A DNA stretch of 64,000 bases from contig NZ_FQWL01000003.1 in assembly GCF_900129665.1 (NCBI RefSeq), positions 310,001 through 374,000 of the forward strand, in the 5' to 3' direction. Each line of letters begins with the position of its first letter. Within the stretch, counting starts at the first letter, position 1. Of this stretch, positions 53,701-61,837 are shown piece by piece. This DNA comes from Flagellimonas flava (GTDB lineage: Bacteria > Bacteroidota > Bacteroidia > Flavobacteriales > Flavobacteriaceae). A model generated the notes under the pieces. That model was not told the origin of the DNA and made no database searches. It was given only the letters and a program-made list of their open reading frames with translations. The position numbers and the translations under genes are program-made.

Positions 53701-54108
53701 CGGCTCAACCTTTATACGCAGTTGAACATTGTTAAAGATGAGGAGGGTTTGCAACAATACGAAACGCAACTGGTCGATCGTTTTGGAGAATTACCATCTG
53801 AGGCCATAGATTTAATGAATTCTGTCCGAATCAAATGGATTGCCAATAACATTGGATTGGAGAAGGTAGTGTTGAAAAAAGGTAAATTCCTGGGTTATTT
53901 TATTGCTGACCAACAATCCGATTTTTACCAAAGTCCTGCCTTCACCAAAGTGTTGAATTACGTGCAATCCAACCCCGGAACATGTCAGCTTAAAGAGAAA
54001 CAAACCCGCAATGGACTGCGTTTGCTCCTGGTTTTTGATCAAATAACTTCCATCAATAAAGCATTGCTCGCTTTGGCGCCTTTTTCAGATGAGCTTGCAG
54101 TTTCTTAA
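50743..54108 (+). CDS. mfd: Transcription-repair coupling factor
   Basis: ATP-driven translocase that removes RNA polymerase stalled at DNA damage and recruits UvrA. Its 1,121 residues follow the Mfd order: a UvrB-like homology region at about 30-300 (PYQIEETDNANVLLRAEVL, FSVRGGIVDVFSF), the RNA-polymerase-interacting RID/CarD-like domain at about 425-490 (LEIGDYVTHIDHGIGKFGGL), the helicase core with Walker A GDVGFGKTEVAIRAAF, DEEQ in IVDEEQKFGV and TATPIPRTL, and the C-terminal D7 domain. The start is TTG, since no ATG precedes the conserved N-terminus. Its stop codon overlaps the stop of the convergent TonB-receptor gene. Confidence 0.97.
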   Translation: MTKSSISQFFEQSPQIGKLQDAISPTQTSPTKIQLKGLTGSALSFAISSVFKHAELPFLILLNDKEEAAYYLNDLEQLIGENHVLFYPGSYRRPYQIEETDNANVLLRAEVLNRINSRKKPAVIVTYPDALFEKVVTRKELDKNTLKIKLEDTLSLDFLNEVLFEYQFKRVDFVTEPGEFSVRGGIVDVFSFSHDEPYRIEFFGDEVDSIRTFDVETQLSTDKVKRITIIPNVENKFLQETRESFLKYVATKTVIFAKNLDLVYGRIDSFFTKAEESFAQLSEEIKHAKPEELFVTSDLLKEQLEGFKLVELGSKERSTALEVTFNTKPQPSFNKKFDLLIENLNENHQDGYSNYIFCATEQQAKRFNDIFQDIEGEVHYKIIVFPIYQGFVDQDLKLVCYTDHQIFERYHKFQLKNGYAKKQAITLKELNKLEIGDYVTHIDHGIGKFGGLQKIDVEGKKQEAIKLVYGDRDILYVSIHSLHKISKFNGKDGAAPKIYKLGSAAWKKLKQKTKSRVKKIAFDLIKVYAKRRLEKGFQYAPDSYLQHELEASFLYEDTPDQEKSTQDVKRDMESERPMDRLICGDVGFGKTEVAIRAAFKAVDNGKQVAILVPTTILAFQHNNTFKKRLGELPVTVDYLNRFRTAKEKREILERLAEGKIDIIIGTHQLVNKNVQFKDLGLLIVDEEQKFGVAVKDKLKSIKENVDVLTLTATPIPRTLQFSLMAARDLSVINTPPPNRYPIESRVIRFNEEIIRDAVSYEIQRGGQVFFIHNRIENIKEVAGMIQRLVPDAKIGIGHGQMEGKKLEQLMMAFMNGEFDVLVSTTIVESGLDVTNANTIFIHNANNFGLSDLHQMRGRVGRSNKKAFCFFITPPYEVMTPDARKRIEALEQFTELGSGFNIAMKDLEIRGAGDLLGGEQSGFINEIGFETYQKILSEAIEELKENEFKELYEEVEGKQEKTYVKDTQLDTDFELLFPDDYINNITERLNLYTQLNIVKDEEGLQQYETQLVDRFGELPSEAIDLMNSVRIKWIANNIGLEKVVLKKGKFLGYFIADQQSDFYQSPAFTKVLNYVQSNPGTCQLKEKQTRNGLRLLLVFDQITSINKALLALAPFSDELAVS

Positions 54109-56657
54109 AAAATAATACGAAGCACCAGGTTTGGGGTTGTTCCTAAAGAGAGACGGGTATTCTCTTCCAGTATGATGTTTTGATTGCCTTCAGAATCTGT
54201 CACCTGAAAGAGGTCAAAGTCCTTTCTAAGGATGTTTTGCCTTCCATACAGATTTAAGAGGGAGAACCCCAATCTGCCGCGAACATCTTTAGCTTTAGCC
54301 AATTTGAATTCGTAACTCAGTGAAGCATCCAACCGATGGTAATCTGGAAGCCTACCAGCGTTAAGTTCACCATATTCGATGACGGTGCTTTCCCCGTCGG
54401 TCACGGTGCCCGTAGCCTCTGTAAAAGGAATTCCTGTTCTGTATTTCCATCCCAGCGAAAATTGAAGGTTTTTCCACTGGTAAAAATGGGACCATGTAAG
54501 TGAGTGCGCAATGTCATTGTTCCCCGGAAAATCGTTTCCATTGTTTAGTTGCTCAAATTCGAAATTGGTATCGGAAATGGTATAGCCCAACCATGTGGAA
54601 TAGCGCTTCCATTTCTTTTTAAGGAAAACATCGACTCCCATGGTTTTGCTTTTTCCTTCGGAAAAATCCAAGGTGGTAGTTTGAAATCCTCTAGTGAACG
54701 AAGTCAAACCTTGGGTGTTTTTGTAGTAGGCATCAACATCAAGGTTCCATCCACCAAGATTCCATAAAAATCCCCCAGTAAATTGTGTACTAGTAAGCAA
54801 CGGAATATCGTCACCATTGGCCAAGGCCCAGACTTGGTTTTCCAAACCAAATGCAAATGTCGCCAATTCCAAAATCTGGCTAATGGATTGAACCCTGCGC
54901 TCGGCTGAAGCCTTAAGACTGAAATTTGATGCCACTTTTTGTTCGGCATATGCCCTAGGTTCAACCAAAAAGCTTTTGATAATCGAATAATAGGTGCTTC
55001 TTAATCCCAATTGTACTTGTCCTTTTGATGTTTTGAAAACAGCGTTCTGAAACAAGGAGTGTGAGTTGTTACTAGCCGATTCACCCTCGGTGAAATCGTT
55101 CACCCGTAAAGCAAAATCCACCTTGTTATTGAACATCTGATAACCATTGCTTAAAGACCAATTTTTGCCAATATTCCATTGATGGCGCATAGATGCCCCA
55201 AACTCCTCGATAGCGTTATCCTTAGTCACTGTTTCAACAAAAGCCGTGTTTTCATCCACTCCGTTATAACCTAGTTGATAACTGGAAAAATAGGACTGGA
55301 AGTTTAGTGAGGAAACATTGTTGATTTTGTGTTCCCATTTGGCATTTACACCAAAATTCTCGACATCCAGAAGGTCGCTGGAGTTATCCGCGAAATCGAC
55401 ATCGCTAAAAGAATAGTCCAACTTGTTTCTGGTAAGCAAGGTTGATAGGGTTAGTTTGTCCTTGTCCGAAATCTGCGCCAATGTTTTCAAGGCCAGGTCA
55501 AAAAAATAAAATTCCTCCGTACTGTTCGTGAACTCGGGTTCAAAAAATTCCTGATTCCTTCTTACTCTTGTATTTTGAAAGACCTTATCCGAAAACCTGT
55601 TAAACGTAGGGGAATCAAATACATCGGTCAAAGCCCTTCTTGTAGAAACAATAAGTCCCACTTTTTCGGAAATAGGCACTTTTAACTGCGCATCTGCATG
55701 GGTCAGGTTAAATCCTATCGCACCCTTTAACTTGGTGGGCAACTCATCCTCCAATTTAATGTCCAATACACCGGAAATCCGATCTCCATATTCTGGTTGC
55801 GCCCCGCTTCGATACACCTTCATTTCTTTTACGATGTAGGGATTAAAAGCGGAAAGTGTTCCAAAAAAGTGATCTGAACTGTACATTTTTATTCCATCCC
55901 AAAGTATAAGGTTCTGGTCTGGACTGCCGCCACGAATGTACAACCCCGTAGCCGTTTCTGAAGGACTTTCAATACCTGGTAGCAGTTGGGCACTTTGCAG
56001 CACATCCGGCTCTGCTAATCCAGAAAGTATCTCCTGTTGTTGGGGATTGGTGGTAATGGCCCCGTCGTTGCTTTTGGAAACTCCCTTGGCAAGATATTCT
56101 CGAACCACCACCTCTTGAAGTTCTTCGAACTCTGGGATCATGAGGTATATGGGGCAGTCTTCTTGATTGCCATCCTTTCCATCCATTTCCAAGGTTTGAT
56201 ACCCCAAAAAGGAAATTGTTATGGTGGCATTCCCTGGTACTTTTTCCAGCTTAAAAAAACCATTATCATCCGAAACAGCACCTCTAGTATTATTTGAATC
56301 AAAAATAGAGGCACCAACAATGGGGCTGTTATCGCTTTCATCCCTCAGGTAACCGCAAAAGATTACTTTCGCCTCGCTCACAATAAAATATCGGTCGTCA
56401 ATGGACTCAATGGAAACCTTGGTGTCATTTTCCAAAACCCTTAGAATTTCCTGAAGATTTACCTCATGGGTTTTAAGGGAGACCACCTTATCCTCTAGCA
56501 AATCTGCTTTGTACGAAAATCTGACCTTATAGATTTCCTCTAGGTCCAAAAGAACTTTTGTCAATGGAACCTTATCATATTCAAGGATGGTTCTTGTTTC
56601 CTGAGCAGGGCCCAAAAAAGAACACCCCATAAGGAGGAGAACAAAAAAATGCTTCAT
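54105..56657 (-). CDS. TonB-dependent outer-membrane receptor with STN signalling domain
   Basis: Protein of 850 residues. In order: signal peptide (MKHFFVLLLMGCSFLGPAQ), secretin/TonB N-terminal (STN) domain at about 20-95, carboxypeptidase-regulatory-like domain at about 98-185 (GYLRDESDNSPIVGASIFDSNNTRGAVSDDNGFF), plug at about 195-330 (LYIRGGSPDQNLILWDGIKMYSSDHFFG) and a 22-strand barrel ending LGTTPNLVLRIIF. With the FecR and ECF sigma genes upstream it forms a cell-surface signalling system in which ligand uptake activates the sigma factor. There is no SusD partner, so a siderophore or other small ligand is more likely than a glycan. The ligand cannot be named. Confidence 0.9.
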   Translation of the reverse strand: MKHFFVLLLMGCSFLGPAQETRTILEYDKVPLTKVLLDLEEIYKVRFSYKADLLEDKVVSLKTHEVNLQEILRVLENDTKVSIESIDDRYFIVSEAKVIFCGYLRDESDNSPIVGASIFDSNNTRGAVSDDNGFFKLEKVPGNATITISFLGYQTLEMDGKDGNQEDCPIYLMIPEFEELQEVVVREYLAKGVSKSNDGAITTNPQQQEILSGLAEPDVLQSAQLLPGIESPSETATGLYIRGGSPDQNLILWDGIKMYSSDHFFGTLSAFNPYIVKEMKVYRSGAQPEYGDRISGVLDIKLEDELPTKLKGAIGFNLTHADAQLKVPISEKVGLIVSTRRALTDVFDSPTFNRFSDKVFQNTRVRRNQEFFEPEFTNSTEEFYFFDLALKTLAQISDKDKLTLSTLLTRNKLDYSFSDVDFADNSSDLLDVENFGVNAKWEHKINNVSSLNFQSYFSSYQLGYNGVDENTAFVETVTKDNAIEEFGASMRHQWNIGKNWSLSNGYQMFNNKVDFALRVNDFTEGESASNNSHSLFQNAVFKTSKGQVQLGLRSTYYSIIKSFLVEPRAYAEQKVASNFSLKASAERRVQSISQILELATFAFGLENQVWALANGDDIPLLTSTQFTGGFLWNLGGWNLDVDAYYKNTQGLTSFTRGFQTTTLDFSEGKSKTMGVDVFLKKKWKRYSTWLGYTISDTNFEFEQLNNGNDFPGNNDIAHSLTWSHFYQWKNLQFSLGWKYRTGIPFTEATGTVTDGESTVIEYGELNAGRLPDYHRLDASLSYEFKLAKAKDVRGRLGFSLLNLYGRQNILRKDFDLFQVTDSEGNQNIILEENTRLSLGTTPNLVLRIIF

Positions 56658-56660
56658 TTA

Positions 56661-57566
56661 CTATTGGCCAAGAACAATGGTGTTCTTATCCCTAAAAGTA
56701 ACCTTAATCTGCATTGATTCAAAAACTGAGCGTAGGGCCACATCAAGATCAGTATGTGTAAAACTCCCCGTGAAACGTTGTTCCAAATCTACTTTTCCTG
56801 TTTGAATGTTGATACTATATTGGTTTTCCAAAGCCCTCACCACCTGATGAAGCGGCGCATTTATAAAACTGCTCTCTTCCTGCACCCACGAAGGAGCGTT
56901 ATCTTCCAAGGAGTAGCGTTCCAACGCTCCCTCCAATACTCTAACGGCTTGTCCCTGGGTCACCACTTCTTCCATTCCCAAGGTAGCCACTCTCACTTTG
57001 CCCTCATAGCAAACAACCTCAAAGAAATCCACATGGGAATTGACCGTGAATTGGGTTCCCAAAACGGTAACGATTCCATTTGCAGTGGTTACAGCGAAAT
57101 CCGATCCTTTTTCAACCTTAAAATAGGCCTCGCCATTCAAGTCCAACTTTCTTAGACCCTTTTTCCATTGCTTTTCCTTGTAGGTAAGTTGGGTGCGGGA
57201 ATTTAATATCACGGAAGAATTATCCGGAAGTTGAACACTCATTTGTTCCCCAAATTGGGTAGAATGCTTTACAGTTCCATCCATCACCCAGAGATATCCA
57301 AAAAACAAAACTACCGATGCGGCCACCGCATAAGCCCATTTTGGTATCAAGGAAATAACTTTTCCTTTTTCCACTTGTCTTTCCTTTAAGGATTGAAAAG
57401 CTCCTTTTTTATCAAAGTCGGGTACTTCGAGAGCTTCTGTGCCTTCCAAAATTGCTTGGTACATTGGATAGTCCTCAGATTTTCTGAAGACCTCCATTTC
57501 CTGTTCAGAAAGTGCACCACTAGCCCATTTGGCTAAAAAATCTTCTGTGTTTTCAGGTTTTTCCAT
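56661..57566 (-). CDS. FecR-type anti-sigma factor / sigma regulator
   Basis: Protein of 301 residues. A cytosolic N-terminus (about 1-85), a transmembrane helix (about 88-106, WAYAVAASVVLFFGYLWV), and periplasmic FecR repeats (about 110-230: SVQLPDNSSVILNSRTQLTY, LDLNGEAYFKVEKGSDFAVTTANGIVTVLGTQFTVNS, VVCYEGKVRV) are followed by a DUF4974-like C-terminal domain that also has an STN-like fold (LEQRFTGSFTHTDLDVALRSVFESM). It should relay the receptor signal to the ECF sigma factor encoded nine bases upstream. Confidence 0.92.
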   Translation of the reverse strand: MEKPENTEDFLAKWASGALSEQEMEVFRKSEDYPMYQAILEGTEALEVPDFDKKGAFQSLKERQVEKGKVISLIPKWAYAVAASVVLFFGYLWVMDGTVKHSTQFGEQMSVQLPDNSSVILNSRTQLTYKEKQWKKGLRKLDLNGEAYFKVEKGSDFAVTTANGIVTVLGTQFTVNSHVDFFEVVCYEGKVRVATLGMEEVVTQGQAVRVLEGALERYSLEDNAPSWVQEESSFINAPLHQVVRALENQYSINIQTGKVDLEQRFTGSFTHTDLDVALRSVFESMQIKVTFRDKNTIVLGQ

Positions 57567-57575
57567 GGGTTTTGA

Positions 57576-58094
57576 TTAAACGGATCTTCCTATACTTTTC
57601 TTCAGCTTCTGCAATGCCAAGTGCATTCTTCGCTCCACCGCCTTTTGTGTGATTCCAGTAATTTCAGCAATTTCCCTATAGGTCTTCTTATCCTTTCTAC
57701 TCAATAAAAAAACCACACGTTCCTTTTCAGGAAGGTTGGAGATACTTTGCTGCAGTTTTATCATAAACTCTTTTTCCTCCATTAAAAACTCCGGGTCCTC
57801 GGATATAGCTTTACCCTTGGAAACAGATTGGTTGTACTTTAAAATCACCTTCTCATGGGCCACTTCGTTGAAAAAGGCATTTTGAGCCACCTTCATTACA
57901 AAAGATTTTGCCTTTCCCCAGACTACCTTTTTACAATTCTGCCATAGCTTAATAAAAGCATCTTGTGTAATATCCTCCGCCCTTTGCAGGTCCTTGCACT
58001 TGTAATAGATAAAATTTCGTATTACCTCCGCATGCTCATCGAAAATTCCTTTAAAGACTTTCTCATCACAAACAGATTTAGCTTCAGTACCCAT
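57576..58094 (-). CDS. ECF sigma factor of the FecR/TonB signalling operon
   Basis: Protein of 172 residues of the Bacteroidota FecI-like ECF group. Region 2 is at about 12-80 (FDEHAEVIRNFIYYKCKDLQRAEDITQDAFIKLWQNC) and region 4 at about 115-165 (NLPEKERVVFLLSRKDKKTYREIAEITGITQKAVERRMHLALQKLKKS). It is the first gene of the sigma - FecR - TonB receptor operon. The length and motifs are complete. A -7-like box lies 23 bases upstream. Confidence 0.93.
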   Translation of the reverse strand: MGTEAKSVCDEKVFKGIFDEHAEVIRNFIYYKCKDLQRAEDITQDAFIKLWQNCKKVVWGKAKSFVMKVAQNAFFNEVAHEKVILKYNQSVSKGKAISEDPEFLMEEKEFMIKLQQSISNLPEKERVVFLLSRKDKKTYREIAEITGITQKAVERRMHLALQKLKKSIGRSV

Positions 58095-58116
58095 ATAGTT
58101 TGAAAATGGTTTTCAC

Positions 58117-58124
58117 CAAAACTA
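58117..58124 (-). promoter_or_regulatory. Candidate -7 element of the ECF/FecR/TonB operon
   Basis: TAGTTTTG on the minus strand matches TAnnTTTG. No TTG is at the usual -33 distance, which is common for promoters with extra activators. Confidence 0.38.
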
Positions 58125-58204
58125 ATTATTTCAAACCAATGGGCCGTTCGGTTAATAGACCTAAAACATTCCGCTTTAATCCACAACAGCCTTCTTCTGA
58201 ATTA

Positions 58205-58261
58205 CCCTATTTCTGGTTTGAAAAATTTCATTCCAAAAAAAAATCAAAAAAATAAATAGGG
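58205..58261. repeat. CCCTATTT / AAATAGGG inverted repeat in a divergent gap
   Basis: Perfect 8-bp arms around 41 bases rich in A and T, placed between the ECF operon and the divergent metallopeptidase lipoprotein gene. The AAATAGGG word also forms the direct repeats before the LytTR gene. The long loop makes a hairpin unlikely; a protein-binding pair is possible. Confidence 0.35.
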
Positions 58262-58322
58262 TGTCTTGCCTGCTTCCTGTTGTGAAAGAAAACAAGTGAA
58301 AGTTGAATTAAAACTGAAAATT

Positions 58323-59369
58323 ATGAAGCACCTACAAAAATTAAGATGGTTACTGTTATTGTTGCTACTTATAGGAATAGCCCAATCTTGCGAGAAGGAC
58401 GAAATAATAGTTTCCCCTGTTGCCGATACTACGGAAACCAAAGATGACACCCCACCCAATACCGGTTCAGATAACGACAATCCCGAACCCACTCCTGATC
58501 CAGAGCCCACCCCTGATCCGGATTCTTCGGACGGAGAAGCCGAAACGGACATTACCCTGTATACCTTGGAAGGGGACAACTTAAAAAAAGTCAGGGACTA
58601 TGAAGTATCCGGAAGTGCATTGGAACTTCAGCAAGATGTTGCCAAGCATGAGGAGGTCTGGAATCTTGTCAAAAAGATCATTCCTTCCAATTATTTGGCC
58701 AAAATCAGTGATTTTATGATTTATGAAGGTGGTCAAAGCGGTATTGCTGGGTATGTCTTCAACACGAAAGAAGATTTAACCAAATGGAGACTGGGACTAG
58801 CCATTGACTATGCCTACGAGGGCGGTTTTAATTCGGATGGCCAGTTCGCCTATACCGTGATTCATGAGTTTGGACATATCCTTACCCTGGATAATACCCA
58901 GTTGGATTCTTCAATTGGTGAGGCGAGCTGTCAAAATTATTTTGTTGGGGAAGGATGTGCTAAAAAAGAAGCTTATATAAACGAACTGTTCTCCAACCAT
59001 TGGTCCGATATATGGTCTGAATACAACAATATTGATGAAGAGGATTTTTCAGCCTTAGATGCTTTTTATGAAAAATATAAAGACCGTTTTGTAACTCCGT
59101 ACTCAGCCACAAACCCTGCTGAGGATATTGCAGAGGTCTTTGCAACATTTGTGACCAGAAGCAATACGTTCCAAGTAGGCGAAAAGGCTGAGGCCAAGAT
59201 GCAGTCCCTTCAGAATAAGAACGAATTGGTTGCCCTGAAAGATTTTATTCTTCAGAATACAAGAAGTTCCAAAAGAAGGGCTTTTTTCTCCAAAGGCGGC
59301 TCCTGGAAGCATGGAAAACATGTGGGAAAATCTAAAAAAGGGTGTACACACCGTAGAACCACCTCCTAA
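58323..59369 (+). CDS. Lipoprotein with HExxH putative zinc metallopeptidase domain
   Basis: Protein of 348 residues. A lipoprotein signal ends IAQSC23. A low-complexity Thr/Pro/Asp-rich linker (about 30-82, PEPTPDPEPTPDPDS) follows, then a peptidase-like domain with the zinc motif H181-E-F-G-H185-ILTLDN, an acidic candidate third ligand further on (PAEDIAEVFATFV, about 262-275), and a basic Arg/Lys-rich C-terminal tail. The fold resembles gluzincin-type bacterial peptidases with DUF names; the substrate is unknown. It lies divergent from the ECF operon and just before a second lipoprotein gene, so it may be a regulated surface protease. Confidence 0.75.
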   Translation: MKHLQKLRWLLLLLLLIGIAQSCEKDEIIVSPVADTTETKDDTPPNTGSDNDNPEPTPDPEPTPDPDSSDGEAETDITLYTLEGDNLKKVRDYEVSGSALELQQDVAKHEEVWNLVKKIIPSNYLAKISDFMIYEGGQSGIAGYVFNTKEDLTKWRLGLAIDYAYEGGFNSDGQFAYTVIHEFGHILTLDNTQLDSSIGEASCQNYFVGEGCAKKEAYINELFSNHWSDIWSEYNNIDEEDFSALDAFYEKYKDRFVTPYSATNPAEDIAEVFATFVTRSNTFQVGEKAEAKMQSLQNKNELVALKDFILQNTRSSKRRAFFSKGGSWKHGKHVGKSKKGCTHRRTTS

Positions 59370-59379
59370 AACCAAGCGT

Positions 59380-59811
59380 ATGAAAAAAGTAATCATGATA
59401 ATGACTTTAGTACTGTTCTCCTGCAGGACAAACGAAAAAGTTATGGGTCAGGAAATGGCAAATGAAACGTTGGTTTCCTATTCAAAAGGACCTTGTTTGG
59501 GAGGCAGGTGTCCCGTATACCGTCTTGAAGTCTATGTGAACGGAACCTATTATCTCAAAAAATCCAAGGGTGCATATTCCCAAAGGGAATTGGAAGGAAA
59601 ATTATCTGATGATGAGCTGAAAGTGCTCAATCAGGTCTTGGCTTCCATCCCAAGTGAGGTTGCACCTTTTAAGCGTATCCGTGATGTGCCGGTGACCGGT
59701 CTTACCTATCAAGGTAAAAAACACAGGTATCATGCGTCTCGGATTGAAGGTCCGCTTCATACAATCAATTCCCGCATGGAGGAATTGGTCAGTACAATAC
59801 ATGCTAGGTAG
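59380..59811 (+). CDS. DUF6438-type lipoprotein
   Basis: Protein of 143 residues with a short lipoprotein signal ending LVLFSC, followed by the conserved SKGPCLGGRCPVYRLEVYVNGTYYL start of the DUF6438 family and YHASRIEGPLHTINSRMEEL near the end. The two cysteines in GPCLGGRCP are likely disulfide-linked. The function is unknown. It starts ten bases after the metallopeptidase stop, so both are in one operon, and a strong terminator follows. A longer in-frame start at 59311 overlaps the previous gene and would hide the lipoprotein signal. Confidence 0.85.
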   Translation: MKKVIMIMTLVLFSCRTNEKVMGQEMANETLVSYSKGPCLGGRCPVYRLEVYVNGTYYLKKSKGAYSQRELEGKLSDDELKVLNQVLASIPSEVAPFKRIRDVPVTGLTYQGKKHRYHASRIEGPLHTINSRMEELVSTIHAR

Positions 59812-59836
59812 TCCCAAAAACCATGTTGTACACTGT

Positions 59837-59870
59837 AAAAGGTCGTTTCTTCGGAAGCGGCCTTTTCTAT
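59837..59870 (+). terminator. Terminator with UUCG loop after the DUF6438 gene
   Basis: AAAAGGTCGTTTC and GAAGCGGCCTTTT form a 13-bp stem with two G-T pairs around the stable TTCG tetraloop, then CTATTTTG. It closes the two-lipoprotein unit. Confidence 0.87.
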
Positions 59871-59921
59871 TTTGATTTGGTTGTCCAACAAGATACCTTG
59901 TGAATGGTTTATCTTCGAGGC

Positions 59922-60626
59922 ATGTCTCAAAAACCGAAAACCTATTTCAATTGGAGTTCTGGGAAAGATTCGGCACTCGCACTGCATCATTTGCTGAAAC
60001 AAAGTACACATAATGTTGATCGATTGTTGACCACGGTCAATGCTCACCACGATAGGGTATCTATGCATGGACTTCGCCGAGAGGTTTTGATCGCCCAAGC
60101 CAAATCCATTGGGATTCCGTTGGATATTTTAGAAGTGCCCGAAAAACCGTCTATGGAATCTTACAATGCCTTGATGGAGTCTAAGGTAAAAGCACTGGTT
60201 TCCACGGGTTATTCCCATGCTGCCTTCGGGGATATTTATTTGGAAGACCTGAAGGAATATCGCGAAAAGATGTTGGGCCAATACAACATTTCCTGCGTTT
60301 TTCCCATCTGGAAAAGGAACACCAAAGAACTGATTACGGAGTTCCTTGAGCTTGGATTTCGGACCATTATCATATGTATCAATAATTCTCTTTTGGACGA
60401 ATCATTCCTAGGGGCTGAAATAACCTCAGAACTGTTGGAGCGTCTTCCAGATAACGTTGATTTCTGTGGCGAAAATGGAGAGTTCCATACCTTCTGTTTT
60501 GATGGCCCTTTATTTGATCATCCCATTGCCTTTGAATTGGGCGAAAAAGTATTTCGCACCTACGACAATCCTTCGGATGCGACTACACCCATCCCATTTG
60601 GGTTTTGTGATGTACTCCTAAAATGA
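59922..60626 (+). CDS. Dph6-like ATP-pyrophosphatase (diphthine-ammonia ligase family)
   Basis: Protein of 234 residues. The PP-loop is TYFNWSSGKDSALALHHLL near the N-terminus, and the family C-terminal motif appears as CGENGEFHTFCFDGPLF. The eukaryotic/archaeal Dph6 amidates diphthine on elongation factor 2, a modification bacteria lack, so here it probably amidates or adenylates another small substrate. An ATG six codons earlier (59904) is possible. Its 3' end overlaps the end of the convergent serine hydrolase gene by nine bases. Confidence 0.87.
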   Translation: MSQKPKTYFNWSSGKDSALALHHLLKQSTHNVDRLLTTVNAHHDRVSMHGLRREVLIAQAKSIGIPLDILEVPEKPSMESYNALMESKVKALVSTGYSHAAFGDIYLEDLKEYREKMLGQYNISCVFPIWKRNTKELITEFLELGFRTIIICINNSLLDESFLGAEITSELLERLPDNVDFCGENGEFHTFCFDGPLFDHPIAFELGEKVFRTYDNPSDATTPIPFGFCDVLLK

Positions 60627-61766
60627 ATCATAGACCAACTTCACAAATTCCCCGACCTTTTGCGGCTCCAACCATCGTGTTACGATCAACAAGCCGTTTT
60701 CTTGGTCCACCACAATGAAGTTGCCTCCAAATCCCGCGGCATAAAATAAATGCTCCGGTACACCTTCCCAATATCTGGCTCCCTTTTGGTTCAACCACCA
60801 CATATAACCATAATTAATGTTGGGGACGGAGGGCTTTGTGGCTTTTGTAATCCACGCCTCACTAATGAGTTGTTCTTTAGCCCATTTGCCATTATTTAAA
60901 AAGACCATTCCAAATCGGGCCATGTCCTCTGCACTTATAAAAAGTCCTGCACCGGAGTGCCCACCACCGGTAACCGATTTCATTTGGACGCCATCCACCT
61001 CTGTCCAAGCATGATCATAGCCAAACCAGCGCCATGTTGTGGAAGCTCCAATCTTATCCATTAACTCTTGCTTAAGAACCATGGGCATCGGCTTGCGCCA
61101 AAGATGGGTAAGTGAGTAGGCCAACACATTCACTCGCACATCATTATATTCCATCACGGTACCGGGTTCATTTAGTTTTCTAAATTTCCAATCATCCAAA
61201 CCTCCTTCTTTGGCAGGGCGATCCGCCCAATCTTTCAAGCCCCAAAGTTCTCCGGACCAATCCGAGTTCTGCTGTAACAAATGTTCCCAACTAATTTTAC
61301 TGTTGTGATTCCCATTAAAAGTGCCATCCCAAATATAGCTCCCAACCTTGTCATCAGTATTTTTAATAAGGCCTTGGTCCCAGGCCAATCCGGCCATAGT
61401 GGACAGGAAACTCTTGGTAACACTAAAGGTCATATCCACCCGCTGGGTGTCTCCCCAAGATGCCAGGATGTAACCGTTTTTCAGTATAATTCCCGCAGGT
61501 CCACCTCGTTTTTTGGTAGGCCCCAAAATTTCGTGGAAGGGCTCTCTTTCAAAGCCCTTTAAAATCGCTCTTCTTAGATCCCTAGAACCGGAATATTCGT
61601 TTTGCATAGCAAAATCCACAGCCTCTTGGAGTTTATCCGTTTTGAAATTAAATTGTCGGGTTTCAGCTTTTTTCCAAACCTCATTGCGTTTGGGAAAATA
61701 TAGGTCTTGCCCGAGAACGGGGAGACTAAGAACCAGACCGAACAGGAGGCAATAAATTCTTTTCAT
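60618..61766 (-). CDS. Serine hydrolase, beta-lactamase (class C)/esterase family
   Basis: Exported enzyme of 382 residues. A signal peptide (MKRIYCLLFGLVLSLPVLGQ) precedes a DD-peptidase-like fold. The nucleophile motif S115-V-T-K118 is clear. The second motif appears as MEYNDV (Y with N next to it rather than the usual YxN), and the third region as YAAGFGGNFIVV, not KTG. This argues against a true beta-lactamase and favours an esterase or peptidase. The DUF3352/MORN gene follows upstream on the same strand with a 71-base gap. The natural substrate is unknown. Confidence 0.87.
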   Translation of the reverse strand: MKRIYCLLFGLVLSLPVLGQDLYFPKRNEVWKKAETRQFNFKTDKLQEAVDFAMQNEYSGSRDLRRAILKGFEREPFHEILGPTKKRGGPAGIILKNGYILASWGDTQRVDMTFSVTKSFLSTMAGLAWDQGLIKNTDDKVGSYIWDGTFNGNHNSKISWEHLLQQNSDWSGELWGLKDWADRPAKEGGLDDWKFRKLNEPGTVMEYNDVRVNVLAYSLTHLWRKPMPMVLKQELMDKIGASTTWRWFGYDHAWTEVDGVQMKSVTGGGHSGAGLFISAEDMARFGMVFLNNGKWAKEQLISEAWITKATKPSVPNINYGYMWWLNQKGARYWEGVPEHLFYAAGFGGNFIVVDQENGLLIVTRWLEPQKVGEFVKLVYDSF

Positions 61767-61837
61767 ATCACTGCTTAAAAATGAAAAATCAAGTTAGTGA
61801 TTGAAAATTGAAATCTGAAGGTTTTTGGAAGCAATCC

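Noticed and set aside
58266-58322. Longer N-terminus of the metallopeptidase lipoprotein
   Set aside because: It would bury the lipoprotein signal peptide that starts at the ATG at 58323.
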